Counted from the stretch's first letter, positions 1 through 6,569 are shown. The stretch is DNA of 7,822 nt from JBGOTP01 sp041476545 (GCA_041476545.1 JBGOTP010000255.1:1-7822); one strand, 5' to 3'. Notes: generated by a model not told the origin, from the sequence alone. A program made the numbers and translations.

Positions 1-156
1 ATCTATCGCTTCAACGGTGGCGGGACCATCGTCGGCGGCGTGATCACCTATGCGGTCAACGGCAAGCAGTACGTGGCCGTCGTCTCCGGAATGGCGGCAG
101 GGTTCTGGCAGGCGCAGCCGGGCTCGATGACATTGACCGTGTTTGCACTGCCGTGA
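1..156 (+). CDS. PQQ-dependent dehydrogenase (quinoprotein), C-terminal end only
   Basis: Frame 1 is open from the first base to a TGA at 154-156, giving 51 residues of a protein whose start lies outside the window. The text includes YRFNGGG, GGVITYAVNGKQYVAV and a final VFALP. This is the usual closing blade of the eight-bladed propeller in PQQ-dependent alcohol or glucose dehydrogenases, where the last strands read 'GGVxTYxVxGKQYVAV.SG' and the protein ends in 'vFaLp'. Such enzymes are periplasmic and oxidise alcohols or sugars using pyrroloquinoline quinone, passing electrons to cytochrome c or quinone. The substrate cannot be judged from this fragment because no catalytic Asp or PQQ ligand is in view. 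The natural-looking ending suggests the C-terminus is complete. A PQQ-binding propeller protein without dehydrogenase activity remains possible. Confidence 0.8.
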   Translation: MYRFNGGGTIVGGVITYAVNGKQYVAVVSGMAAGFWQAQPGSMTLTVFALP

Positions 157-157
157 G

Positions 158-259
158 GTGACGGTTCTCAACGTCAACCGGGGCGTCGCCTACGTGGCAT
201 GGCCCAACGGGGACACCGCCATCGAGAGCGTCAGGCACCTGGTGCCGATCATCGCTTAG
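158..259 (+). other. 33-codon orphan coding-like segment after the dehydrogenase
   Basis: A GTG at 158 opens a short frame ending in TAG at 257-259. Its 33 residues include GVAYVAWPNGDTAIESV and end in LVPIIA. The alternating hydrophobic pattern reads like a small beta-rich protein end rather than random GC-rich translation. No ribosome binding site is evident and the GTG lies just after the dehydrogenase stop, in a different frame. It could be the tail of a gene whose front was lost, a tiny coupled gene, or chance. I do not recognise a family. A minus-strand frame over the same bases is also open for about 100 codons but shows no recognisable motif. Confidence 0.25.
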
Positions 260-272
260 CCGGTCATCGAGT

Positions 273-293
273 AGAGCACCGCGCTGCTCTTTC
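273..293 (+). terminator. weak hairpin, possible terminator after the dehydrogenase
   Basis: The arms agagca (273-278) and tgctct (285-290) pair perfectly around a six-base loop, followed by a short pyrimidine run (ttctcc). The site lies about 115 bases after the dehydrogenase stop and just past the orphan segment. The T-tract is poor, so this is only a candidate intrinsic terminator for plus-strand transcription. The remaining bases up to 379 show no gene, promoter or repeat that I can support. Confidence 0.25.
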
Positions 294-379
294 TCCAGGC
301 TTTCGACATTGCCGTTGCCTATTGCGACGGCGGTACTAGTGCCGCGGGCGATGAGTTGGCCCGCATGCTGGTCAATCTC

Positions 380-1159
380 CTACCGCGGATGCGGTAGCGG
401 CGCTTTCGATTGCGCTTGCGCAAGATCGGCAATGAAATGTGCGAACGGCTCAATGTTGCCGAACGAGCTCGCTTGCTCAAGCGCCTTCATGTACTCGATG
501 CGCTCTTGGACCGGAATTACGGTCCACACGTATCCCGCCGAAACGAGCATGAGGTTCATCAGAAACCTACCCAGGCGACCATTCCCATCCATGTAGGGGT
601 GGATGTAAACGAACACGAAGTGACCTAGGACCGCGCGCACCGATGGTTCGGTCTCGGCTTCGAGGAGCTCGAAGAGCGCGGGCATGCATTCACGCACCGC
701 TTCTTTTGAAACCGGCACGTGTGACGCCCCACGAATGAAAACTTGGTCGTTGCGGTATCCCGCGAGGTCGGCGGGTTTGAGCATGCCAGACTGGACGCTG
801 GGACTGAAGAGTGCCTGTTACCACCGCGGCAGTTCCTGCCGGAACACCGTACCGGGGGTTTCCCCCCTAATAGCGCGGACCAGATCCGCCTTAACGAGGT
901 TGTGGGTCTCGAAATATCCTCGTGCTGCCATCGCATCACGCATGGCGCGATCTTGTTCATTTGCATCGGGGTTCCAGCTTCCGTCTCGGATCTTTTCTAT
1001 GAGGGTCGGAGAAACTCGGTATCCCTCTATCGAGAGCGAGTGATAGGCGTCCGTCACGTAGCGTGCCTCGACATCTCTCAACAGCGCGTCGATGTCGGCC
1101 GGGGCGCTTGGGGGCGGGGGAAATGCGGCGATTACCGGCCCCCTCATCCCTACCCACAT
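380..1159 (-). pseudogene. Fic-family AMP transferase gene interrupted by one in-frame stop
   Basis: Fic proteins transfer AMP from ATP to a hydroxyl side chain of a target protein. On the minus strand the N-terminal half (to 821) contains ARYVTDAYHSLSIEGYRVSP. Its S-L-S-I-E-G (1022-1039) fits the inhibitory motif (S/T)xxxE(G/N), in which the Glu blocks ATP placement. The C-terminal half contains the catalytic loop HPYMDGNGRLGR (566-601), with the catalytic His, the acidic residue and both Arg of HxFx(D/E)GNGRxxR present. The halves lie in the same frame, separated only by TAA at 818-820. The joined text reads 'LPRW-stop-QALFSPSVQSGMLKPADLAGYRN', and relatives as I recall them read 'WY(R/Q)ELFxPSVxxG' here, so the stop probably replaces Tyr. 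The rest of the frame is clean, pointing to a recent mutation or a base error. The start is uncertain: ATGs at 1159 and 1147 are available, and upstream frame to 1240 lies antisense to pilT. The N-terminus may itself be truncated at the pilT breakpoint. Confidence 0.85.
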
Positions 1160-1862
1160 CAACCGCAGCCGCTGCACGCACGTCATGACGGTCGAGGATC
1201 CGATCGAGTTCCTCCATCGCGACGATCGGTCGATCATCAATCAGCGCGAGGTGGCGGTCGACACGCGTTCGTTCGCGCAGGCGCTGCGCAGCGCCCTCCG
1301 GCAGGATCCCGATGTCATTCTGGTCGGCGAAATGCGCGACTTCGAAACCATCGAGACCGGCCTGCTCGCCGCCGAAACCGGTCACCTCGTGTTCTCGACC
1401 CTCCACACGCTGGACGCGACCGAAACCATCAATCGCATCATCTCTGTCTTCCCTCCGCACCAGCAGAAGCAGGTGCGCCTTCAGCTGGCCAGCGTGCTGA
1501 GAGCGGTCGTGTCGCAGCGCCTCGTTCCGCGAATCGACGGCAAGGCACGCGTCCCTGCGGTGGAAGTGATGATCAGCACGCCCTTCATCCGCGACTGCAT
1601 CGTCGACAAGGAAAAGACGCATCTCATTCCTGGCGCCATCGCCGCCGGCACGTCGCAGTACGGGATGCAGACGTTCGACCAATCGATCTTCGGTCTCTTC
1701 CAGCGACGGCACGTGTCCTACGAGGAGGCATTGCGCTGGGCATCGAACGTCGACGAGTTCAAGCTCAAGGTGCAGGGGATCTCGACCACGTCGGATTTGA
1801 ACCGGGACCAGATGGCCAGCGCGGTCCTCGAGGCGCCGGAAATTACCCGCTTCGGCAGCTAG
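1158..1862 (+). pseudogene. pilT: PilT-type twitching ATPase, C-terminal remnant lacking the P-loop
   Basis: PilT is the hexameric cytoplasmic ATPase that drives type IV pilus retraction. Recognisable sequence begins at INRSR (from 1158) and runs on as HVMTVEDPIEFLHRD (Asp box), NQREV, RQDPDVILVGEMRD (Walker B), TGHLVFSTLHTLDA (His box), VFPPHQQKQVR and SQRLVPR. The C-terminal YGMQTFDQSIFGLF and EEALRWAS stretches follow, and the frame ends at TAG 1860-1862. In complete PilT, about 360 residues long, the N-terminal PAS-like domain and the P-loop GxxGSGKST precede this point, with the P-loop only about a dozen residues upstream. Both are absent. Immediately upstream is the reverse strand of the fic gene. 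An ORF start at 1092 would add about 22 residues of antisense fic, and ATG 1185 could start a fragment. Without Walker A the product cannot be a working motor. The remnant has no internal stop or frameshift, so the truncation looks recent or is an assembly join. Confidence 0.85.
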
Positions 1863-1906
1863 CCCACACCACCCGGACCCGGGTGCCGCGCCCACAGAAT
1901 TGCAAA

Positions 1907-1985
1907 TGTAGTGCAGGGCTTCAGCCCTGCCCCGCCCGGCAGACAAGTGTAGTGCAGGGGTTCAGCCCTGCCCCGCCCGGCAGAC
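1907..1985. repeat. two near-identical 38-bp direct repeats
   Basis: Copy 1 (1907-1944) and copy 2 (1948-1985) both start tgtagtgcaggg and end cccgcccggcagac. They differ at one base, the 13th (c versus g). A three-base spacer (aag) separates them, and a similar aaa precedes copy 1, giving a 41-bp period. Copy 1 contains a perfect palindrome, gcagggct (1913-1920) and agccctgc (1923-1930), around a two-base loop. In copy 2 the base difference leaves one mispair. Together with the element ending at 2002, this resembles REP/BIME-like intergenic repeats that I recall as common in Vicinamibacteria genomes. Confidence 0.85.
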
Positions 1986-2002
1986 CCGAAGGTCTGCACT
2001 AC
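1949..2002. repeat. palindromic element with 9-bp inverted ends
   Basis: The ends gtagtgcag (1949-1957) and ctgcactac (1994-2002) are perfect reverse complements. Inside lies an imperfect hairpin (gcaggggt/agccctgc). A second hairpin has arms gcagacc (1980-1986) and ggtctgc (1991-1997) around a cgaa loop. Its left part is copy 2 of the tandem repeat, so the array looks like one complete element preceded by a partial copy. Inverted ends and internal hairpins fit a non-autonomous REP-like or mini-transposon unit. No target-site duplication is obvious. Confidence 0.7.
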
Positions 2003-2018
2003 GACACCGACCTGCCTA

Positions 2019-2024
2019 TATAAT
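2019..2024 (+). promoter_or_regulatory. TATAAT -10 box of the kinase operon, near-leaderless
   Basis: A perfect TATAAT lies 13 bases before the kinase ATG at 2038. Transcription would be expected to start about seven bases after the box, leaving a 5' leader of only a few nucleotides. No Shine-Dalgarno sequence is seen in between, which fits leaderless or near-leaderless translation. At 17-bp spacing the -35 position (1996-2001) falls inside the right arm of the palindromic repeat and matches TTGACA poorly. The box is an exact match in GC-rich DNA, but its activity is inferred. Confidence 0.5.
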
Positions 2025-2037
2025 CCCGCCTGACTCG

Positions 2038-4884
2038 ATGCCACTGACGATTGGATCACGGCTGGGCCTGTACGAGATCGTCTCCGCGCTCGGCGCGGGC
2101 GGGATGGGCGAAGTCTACCGGGCTCGCGACACCAAGCTCGGACGCGATATCGCGCTGAAGATCCTCCCGAGCAGTTTCGTCCACGATCCAGAGCGCATCG
2201 CGCGATTTCAGCGAGAGGCGCAGATTCTCGCGGCACTCAATCACACCAACATCGCGGCGATCTACGGGCTGGAGGAGGCGGCGGGCGCCCAGTTTCTCGT
2301 CCTCGAGCTGGTCGAAGGCGACACGCTCGCCGCGCGAATTGCAGCTGTGGCGTCCGGCTTGAGCCGGACGGCGGCCGAAGCTGTAGCGGCGGCGGAAGCC
2401 GGAGCCCACAGAGGGCCAGGTGTCCAGAGAGGGATAGGTGTCTCCGAGGCGCTGGCCATTGCGCGCCAGGTCGCGGACGCGCTCGAGGCCGCGCACGAAA
2501 AAGGGATCATCCATCGCGACCTGAAGCCCGCGAACATCGCGATCACGGCAGACGGTCACGTCAAGGTGCTCGATTTCGGTCTCGCGAAAGCCATCGATCC
2601 GAACGTCTCCGCCGGAGAGTTGTCGATGTCCCCGACGCTCTCGCTGGCGGCCACGCAGGCCGGGACAATCCTGGGTACCGCGGCGTACATGAGCCCCGAG
2701 CAGGCGAAGGGGCGACCGACCGACAAGCGCACGGATGTCTGGGCGTTCGGCTGCGTGGTGTACGAGATGCTCACGGGCAAGCGTGCCTTCGAGGGCGAGG
2801 ACGTCACCGACATTATCGCCGCCGTTGTCCGCGCCGAGCCGGACTGGAGCGCGCTGCCGGCCGACGTCCCCGATCAGATCCGTCTGCTCATCAAGCGGTG
2901 CCTCGACAAGGATCGCCGCACGCGAATTGGCGACGTCGCCGTCGCGCGCTTCCTGATGACCGAGACGATCGCGTCGTCCCAGGCGCCCGTGGTCGAACCT
3001 GTCGCGCCGCAAGCGACTCGGCCACGCCGCGCCGTGATGGCGGGCCTGGGCGTCGGGGTGATCGCCGCCGTCGCGCTCACGGCGCTCGCGACGTGGATGC
3101 TGATGCGTCCGACTCCTCCAGATCCGCCTCAACCCGTACGCTTCGCGTTCGTTCCATCGGCTGCGGCGCCCCTGGCACTTTCGACCGACCGCGACATCGC
3201 CATGTCTCCAGACGGCACGTTCGTCGTCTACCGGGGCGGCCTCGGCCGGACGCAGTTGATGGTGAAAGCCTTGAACGAGCTCGATGCGCGCGCGCTCGCC
3301 GACACCGAAAATCCGCGGTTCCCTTTCGTATCACCAGACGCGCGATGGGTGGCGTTCTTCACCGGCAACCAACTCAAGAAGGTGTCGATTACCGGTGGTC
3401 CCTCCATCAGTGTCGGCCAGATTGCGGGGGGGGCGCCCCGCGGGGCAAGCTGGTCGCCGGACGAGACGATCGTATTCGCCACAAGCGATACCTCCACCGG
3501 ACTTCTGAGTGTCCCGGCCGGCGGCGGCGAGTCAAAGGTACTGACGAAGCCCGACACGACCCACGGTGAGGCGGACCACCTCCACCCCTGGGTTCTTCCC
3601 GGCGGCCGGGCCGTCCTGTTCACGATTACGTCGCTGGCGGGCGGTCAGACCTCGGCCGACAACTCGCAGATCGCGGTCCTCGATTTGACAACGAATCAGT
3701 ACAAGACGCTGATTCGCGGAGGCAGCCACCCGGAATACGTGGAGACCGGGCATCTCGTCTACGCCGCCGGCGGCACGCTGCGCGCGGTTCGTTTCGACCT
3801 CGCACGCCTGGCGGTGGTGAGCGATCCAGTCCCGGTCGTCGAACAGGTGGCGACTGGGCTGGCCGGCGCGGCCAATTTTGGCGTGTCGCGACGCGGCGCG
3901 CTCGTCTTTGTTCCAGGGACTGCAGCAGCCGCTGGTCCGCCGCGCAGGCTCGTGTGGGTGAATCGTCAAGGCCATGAGGAACCGATCGCCAATGCGCCGC
4001 CCCGCACGTATGCCATTCCGAGGATCTCACCTGACGGCACGCGCCTGGCGCTCGACATCCGCGACCGTGGCAGCGACGTATGGGTCTGGGATTTCCGCCG
4101 GCAGACGCTGACGCCGCTGACGTTTGCACCAGACGCGGACATCAGTCCTGTCTGGACTCCGGACAGCCACCGCATCATCTGGACAACCGGCTCGGGCAAT
4201 CCCAATGTCTTCTGGCAGGCAGCGGATGGCACGGGAAGTCCGGAACGGCTGACGACCAGTCTGAACGCACAATTCGCGACGTCGATCACGCCTGATGGAA
4301 CGACCCTCTTTCTCTACGAAAATGTGGGAACGAGTGGCTCGAGGGACATTGGCACGGTTGCGATGCCGCCACTCGCGGGCGGCCCCGCTCCGAAAGGGCA
4401 ACCGACCGCGACGCTTATTCACACGCCTGCCGTCGAACTGGATGCCGAAATTTCACCCGATGGCCGATGGCTCGCCTATCAGTCCGACAAGTCGGGCCAA
4501 TTCGAAATCTACGTGTGTCCGTTTCCGAAAGTGGACAGCGGACTGTGGCCAATCTCAACGGCGGGTGGCAGCAGGCCTGCGTGGTCGCACGATGGACGTT
4601 CGCTGTTCTACCTGGACGGCAACGGCTTCCTCACCGAAGTCCACGTTCAGACGACCGGGGCGGTGTTTTCCGCCGGCAATCCGGTCAAACTTCTCGACTC
4701 GAAATATTTTGCCGGGTCGACTCCGCGCGGCATCGACCTCCGCGGATACGACGTCTCAGCCGATGGCCAGCGGTTCCTCATGATCAAAGAGAACGCGATG
4801 ACCGAGCAGAACGCGCCCCCGGCATCTATGGTCGTCGTCGTCAATTGGGGCGAGGAGCTGAAGGCAAGGGTACCAGGGAAGTGA
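2038..4884 (+). CDS. membrane Ser/Thr protein kinase with C-terminal TolB/WD40-like propeller
   Basis: This 948-residue protein starts MPLTIGSRLGLYEIVSALGA, the usual opening of this acidobacterial family, which supports ATG 2038. The kinase domain spans about residues 10-305. It has the glycine loop LGAGGMGEVY (18-27), the ATP-anchoring Lys41 in IALKIL, the catalytic loop HRDLKPAN (159-166), DFG (179-181) and SPEQ (219-222) as the APE equivalent, so all key residues are present. A single hydrophobic helix at about 332-356 should anchor it in the inner membrane, with the kinase in the cytoplasm. Residues from about 365 to the end form an extracytoplasmic beta-propeller with repeated SPDG-type turns such as SPDGTFVVYRG, SPDARWVAF, ISPDGTRLAL, TPDGTTLFL, ISPDGRWLAYQS and SHDGRSLFYLD. 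It likely senses a ligand or partner and signals inward; the signal and substrates are unknown. Residues about 102-134 are an unusual insertion of repeat origin. A run of eight G at 3426-3433 does not break the frame. The TGA overlaps the next gene's GTG. Confidence 0.93.
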   Translation: MPLTIGSRLGLYEIVSALGAGGMGEVYRARDTKLGRDIALKILPSSFVHDPERIARFQREAQILAALNHTNIAAIYGLEEAAGAQFLVLELVEGDTLAARIAAVASGLSRTAAEAVAAAEAGAHRGPGVQRGIGVSEALAIARQVADALEAAHEKGIIHRDLKPANIAITADGHVKVLDFGLAKAIDPNVSAGELSMSPTLSLAATQAGTILGTAAYMSPEQAKGRPTDKRTDVWAFGCVVYEMLTGKRAFEGEDVTDIIAAVVRAEPDWSALPADVPDQIRLLIKRCLDKDRRTRIGDVAVARFLMTETIASSQAPVVEPVAPQATRPRRAVMAGLGVGVIAAVALTALATWMLMRPTPPDPPQPVRFAFVPSAAAPLALSTDRDIAMSPDGTFVVYRGGLGRTQLMVKALNELDARALADTENPRFPFVSPDARWVAFFTGNQLKKVSITGGPSISVGQIAGGAPRGASWSPDETIVFATSDTSTGLLSVPAGGGESKVLTKPDTTHGEADHLHPWVLPGGRAVLFTITSLAGGQTSADNSQIAVLDLTTNQYKTLIRGGSHPEYVETGHLVYAAGGTLRAVRFDLARLAVVSDPVPVVEQVATGLAGAANFGVSRRGALVFVPGTAAAAGPPRRLVWVNRQGHEEPIANAPPRTYAIPRISPDGTRLALDIRDRGSDVWVWDFRRQTLTPLTFAPDADISPVWTPDSHRIIWTTGSGNPNVFWQAADGTGSPERLTTSLNAQFATSITPDGTTLFLYENVGTSGSRDIGTVAMPPLAGGPAPKGQPTATLIHTPAVELDAEISPDGRWLAYQSDKSGQFEIYVCPFPKVDSGLWPISTAGGSRPAWSHDGRSLFYLDGNGFLTEVHVQTTGAVFSAGNPVKLLDSKYFAGSTPRGIDLRGYDVSADGQRFLMIKENAMTEQNAPPASMVVVVNWGEELKARVPGK
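2341..2439 (+). repeat. repeat-derived in-frame insertion inside the kinase domain
   Basis: Between LVEGDTLAARIA and VSEALAIARQVADALEAAHEKGIIHRD the family normally has four or five residues. Here about 33 low-complexity residues occur, rich in Ala, Gly and Arg. Their DNA contains a perfect palindrome, cgtccggct (2351-2359) and agccggacg (2362-2370), with a two-base loop. Further on, aggtgtcc (2418-2425) and aggtgtct (2436-2443) repeat at 18-bp spacing. The palindrome matches a dispersed motif that I recall from Vicinamibacteria, whose reverse translation gives VRLKPDAT in spurious ORFs. The insertion keeps the frame and lies in the loop between helices D and E, on the kinase surface. The edges are approximate. 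Confidence 0.65.
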
Positions 4885-5375
4885 CGTCGCCTTTTGCAGG
4901 AGCCCTTCGCGCCCTGAACGATGTGAAGGACGCTGGCGTTATACGAGAGTACGCGCTCGGCGGTGCGATGGCCCTGGTGTTCTGGACCGAACCGATCGCC
5001 ACATACGATCTCGACGTGTTTGTCGTCCTGCCGCCCCAGGACGGTGCCATCGTCGATCTGTCGCCCATCTACAACTGGGCGGCTGGCCGCGGATACGCGA
5101 CACTGGCCGAGCATGTGCTCATCGAGGGCGTGCCCGTGCAGTGGCTGCCCTCGCACAACACGCTCTCGGACGAGGCGATCGCGACAGCCCGAACGCTGGA
5201 CTACGAGGGCGTTCCTGTTCGCGTGATTCGGCCGGAATATCTGGCGGCCCTGTATCTGGAGCCGTCGGCGAGCACCGCGAAACGTCGCGAACGCGCGGCG
5301 GCGCTCGCCGAAGCGCCGGGTGTGGACAAGGCGCTCTTGCAAAGCCTGCTCGATCGATTCAGACTGAAACCGTAA
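4881..5375 (+). CDS. nucleotidyltransferase-fold protein (MNT/AbiEii-like), possible toxin
   Basis: The frame is open further upstream, but sequence resembling this family begins at GTG 4881. That start overlaps the kinase stop as GTGA and gives 164 residues. A purine-rich aaggg about ten bases upstream could serve as the ribosome site. The motif YALGGAMALVFWTEPIATYDLDVFVVL carries the GG (27-28) and D-x-D (43 and 45) of the polymerase-beta nucleotidyltransferase fold, where the Asp pair binds the metal and NTP. The C-terminal part (VRVIRPEYLAALYLEP, then a basic helix and LLDRFRLKP) is typical of small stand-alone members. Relatives include AbiEii/MenT-type toxins, which transfer nucleotides to tRNA or protein, and MNT antitoxins that modify a HEPN partner. 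No HEPN gene is present here. The next small gene is the likely partner. The fold is well supported, but the role and substrate are inference. Confidence 0.75.
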   Translation: MTSPFAGALRALNDVKDAGVIREYALGGAMALVFWTEPIATYDLDVFVVLPPQDGAIVDLSPIYNWAAGRGYATLAEHVLIEGVPVQWLPSHNTLSDEAIATARTLDYEGVPVRVIRPEYLAALYLEPSASTAKRRERAAALAEAPGVDKALLQSLLDRFRLKP

Positions 5376-5382
5376 ACAGTCC

Positions 5383-5598
5383 ATGGCGAACGGTTCAGAG
5401 ACGGCCCGTCCGACGCCCGAGTTGCTCGATCGTCTATATCGTAGCAAGCGACAGTTGCACGAACTCCGCGCTGCCATGCCTCTCCCGCAGAAAGTTGCCC
5501 AGGTGGTCGCGCTTCAGCGCATAGTGCGTCCCCTTTTGGCGCGTCAACGCGCTCTCAGACCGTGGGAACGCCCGTGGCCTGTTGGACCCTCCCAATGA
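5383..5598 (+). CDS. 71-aa charged helical protein paired with the nucleotidyltransferase
   Basis: ATG 5383 follows the nucleotidyltransferase stop by seven bases, and the gene ends in an ATGA overlap with the oxidoreductase start. The product is small and basic, probably helical. It contains ELLDRLYRSKRQLHELRAAM, followed by a PLPQKVAQVVALQRIV stretch. A pattern of 'K-R-x-x-H/R ... LP-x-x-EK-x-x-x-L-x-x-LQ' is one I recall from short proteins beside nucleotidyltransferases in acidobacteria and planctomycetes. No DNA-binding, membrane or catalytic motif is evident. An antitoxin-like or regulatory subunit role fits its size and position but is inferred. No clear Shine-Dalgarno is seen, so it probably relies on coupling to the upstream gene. 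Confidence 0.6.
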   Translation: MANGSETARPTPELLDRLYRSKRQLHELRAAMPLPQKVAQVVALQRIVRPLLARQRALRPWERPWPVGPSQ

Positions 5599-6569
5599 AG
5601 CGACTTGTCGTACTCGAACCCGGCGGCCCGGAAAAGATCACACTCGCCGACGCTCCCACGCCAACGCCCGGACCCAAGGAAGCGCTCGTCGCCGTGGCCT
5701 ACAGCGGCGTCAATTTCATCGACGTCTATTTTCGGACGGGTGCATACAAGAGCGACCTGCCCATCGTCCTCGGCAGCGAGGCCGCCGGCCACGTCGAACG
5801 CGTCGGCCCCGGTGTGACGGAGGTCGCGCCGGGCGACCGCGTCGTCTACGCGATGGCGCGCGGCTCGCACGCCGAATACGCGGTCGTTCCCGCCGCGCAA
5901 CTGGTGAGGATCCCGGACGCGGTCGACTTCAAGACAGCCGCAGCCGTCATGCTCCAAGGCACGACGGCGCACTACCTCACCCATTCCACGTTCCCGCTCT
6001 CAGCTGGCCAGACCTGCCTGGTTCACGCCGCCGCAGGCGGCGCCGGCGGACTGATCGTGCAGATGGCCAAACAGCGCGGCGCTCGTGTGATTGGGACCGT
6101 CTCGACTGAAGCCAAAGCGCGCGAAGTGCGCGACCTTGGCGCCGACGACGTGATTCTTTACTCGACACAGGATTTCGAAACCGAAACGCGGCGCCTTACC
6201 GACGGTCGCGGTGTCGACGTGGTCTACGACTCGGTGGGTCAAACGACATTCGACAAGAGCCTGAAGATCATCCGGCCTCGCGGCATGATGGTCCTCTTCG
6301 GCCAGTCGAGCGGGGCGGTTCCGCCGTTCGATCCGACCCTCCTGAACGCCCGCGGATCCCTCTTCCTGACGCGCCCGAACCTGGCGCACTACCTGGCCAC
6401 GCGCGAGGAGATCGTCGCGAGGGTGACGGATGTCATGAGCCTCGTCGCCTCTGGTGCGATCAAGGTGCGCATCTCGGGGGTCTACCCATTGAGCGATGCG
6501 GCCCAGGCCTATCGCGACCTCGAGGGCCGCAAGACGACCGGTAAGCTCGTGCTCGCCGTGCGACCGTGA
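5595..6569 (+). CDS. qor: NADPH:quinone oxidoreductase, zinc-free MDR family (QorA type)
   Basis: This soluble enzyme of about 324 residues reduces quinones with NADPH. ATG 5595 is preferred because MKRLVVLEPGGPEKITL matches the family start. An ATG at 5562 in the same frame would add 11 unlikely residues. Characteristic stretches are GVNFIDVYFRTGAY, LGSEAAGHVERVGPGV, GDRVVYA and the nucleotide-binding HAAAGGAGGLIVQMAK (144-159), where Ala replaces the common Val of GGVG. The later stretches VVYDSVGQTTFDKSL, MMVLFGQSSGAVPPFD and LFLTRPNLAHYLATREE align closely with E. coli QorA as I recall it. Zinc-binding Cys/His sets of alcohol dehydrogenases are absent. The ATG overlaps the stop of the 71-aa gene, and recX begins 13 bases after its TGA. 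Confidence 0.92.
   Translation: MKRLVVLEPGGPEKITLADAPTPTPGPKEALVAVAYSGVNFIDVYFRTGAYKSDLPIVLGSEAAGHVERVGPGVTEVAPGDRVVYAMARGSHAEYAVVPAAQLVRIPDAVDFKTAAAVMLQGTTAHYLTHSTFPLSAGQTCLVHAAAGGAGGLIVQMAKQRGARVIGTVSTEAKAREVRDLGADDVILYSTQDFETETRRLTDGRGVDVVYDSVGQTTFDKSLKIIRPRGMMVLFGQSSGAVPPFDPTLLNARGSLFLTRPNLAHYLATREEIVARVTDVMSLVASGAIKVRISGVYPLSDAAQAYRDLEGRKTTGKLVLAVRP

Noticed and set aside
380..397. Perfect 7-bp-arm hairpin at the fic stop codon, considered as a terminator
   Set aside because: No T-tract follows on the minus strand and the stem partly lies in coding sequence. It is more likely incidental.
863..877. G5-TTT-C6 hairpin inside fic, considered as a regulatory element
   Set aside because: It is within coding sequence that translates normally as RGETPGTV and has no terminator-like tail.
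957..1946. A 329-codon minus-strand open frame
   Set aside because: It lies antisense to pilT and matches no family pattern, while the plus-strand frame shows clear PilT motifs.
1907..2002. CRISPR array
   Set aside because: Only two copies with a 3-bp spacer, plus palindromic structure with inverted ends. There are no unique spacers of 30 bp or more and no cas genes.
743..2023. A 426-codon plus-strand open frame spanning fic, pilT and the repeats
   Set aside because: It is rich in Arg, His and Pro, crosses two recognisable genes in the wrong frame and reads through the repeats. It is a GC-rich shadow.
3426..3433. Run of eight G in the kinase gene, considered as a frameshift site
   Set aside because: The frame on both sides reads as a normal propeller (QIAGGAPRGASWSPDE), so no shift is needed.
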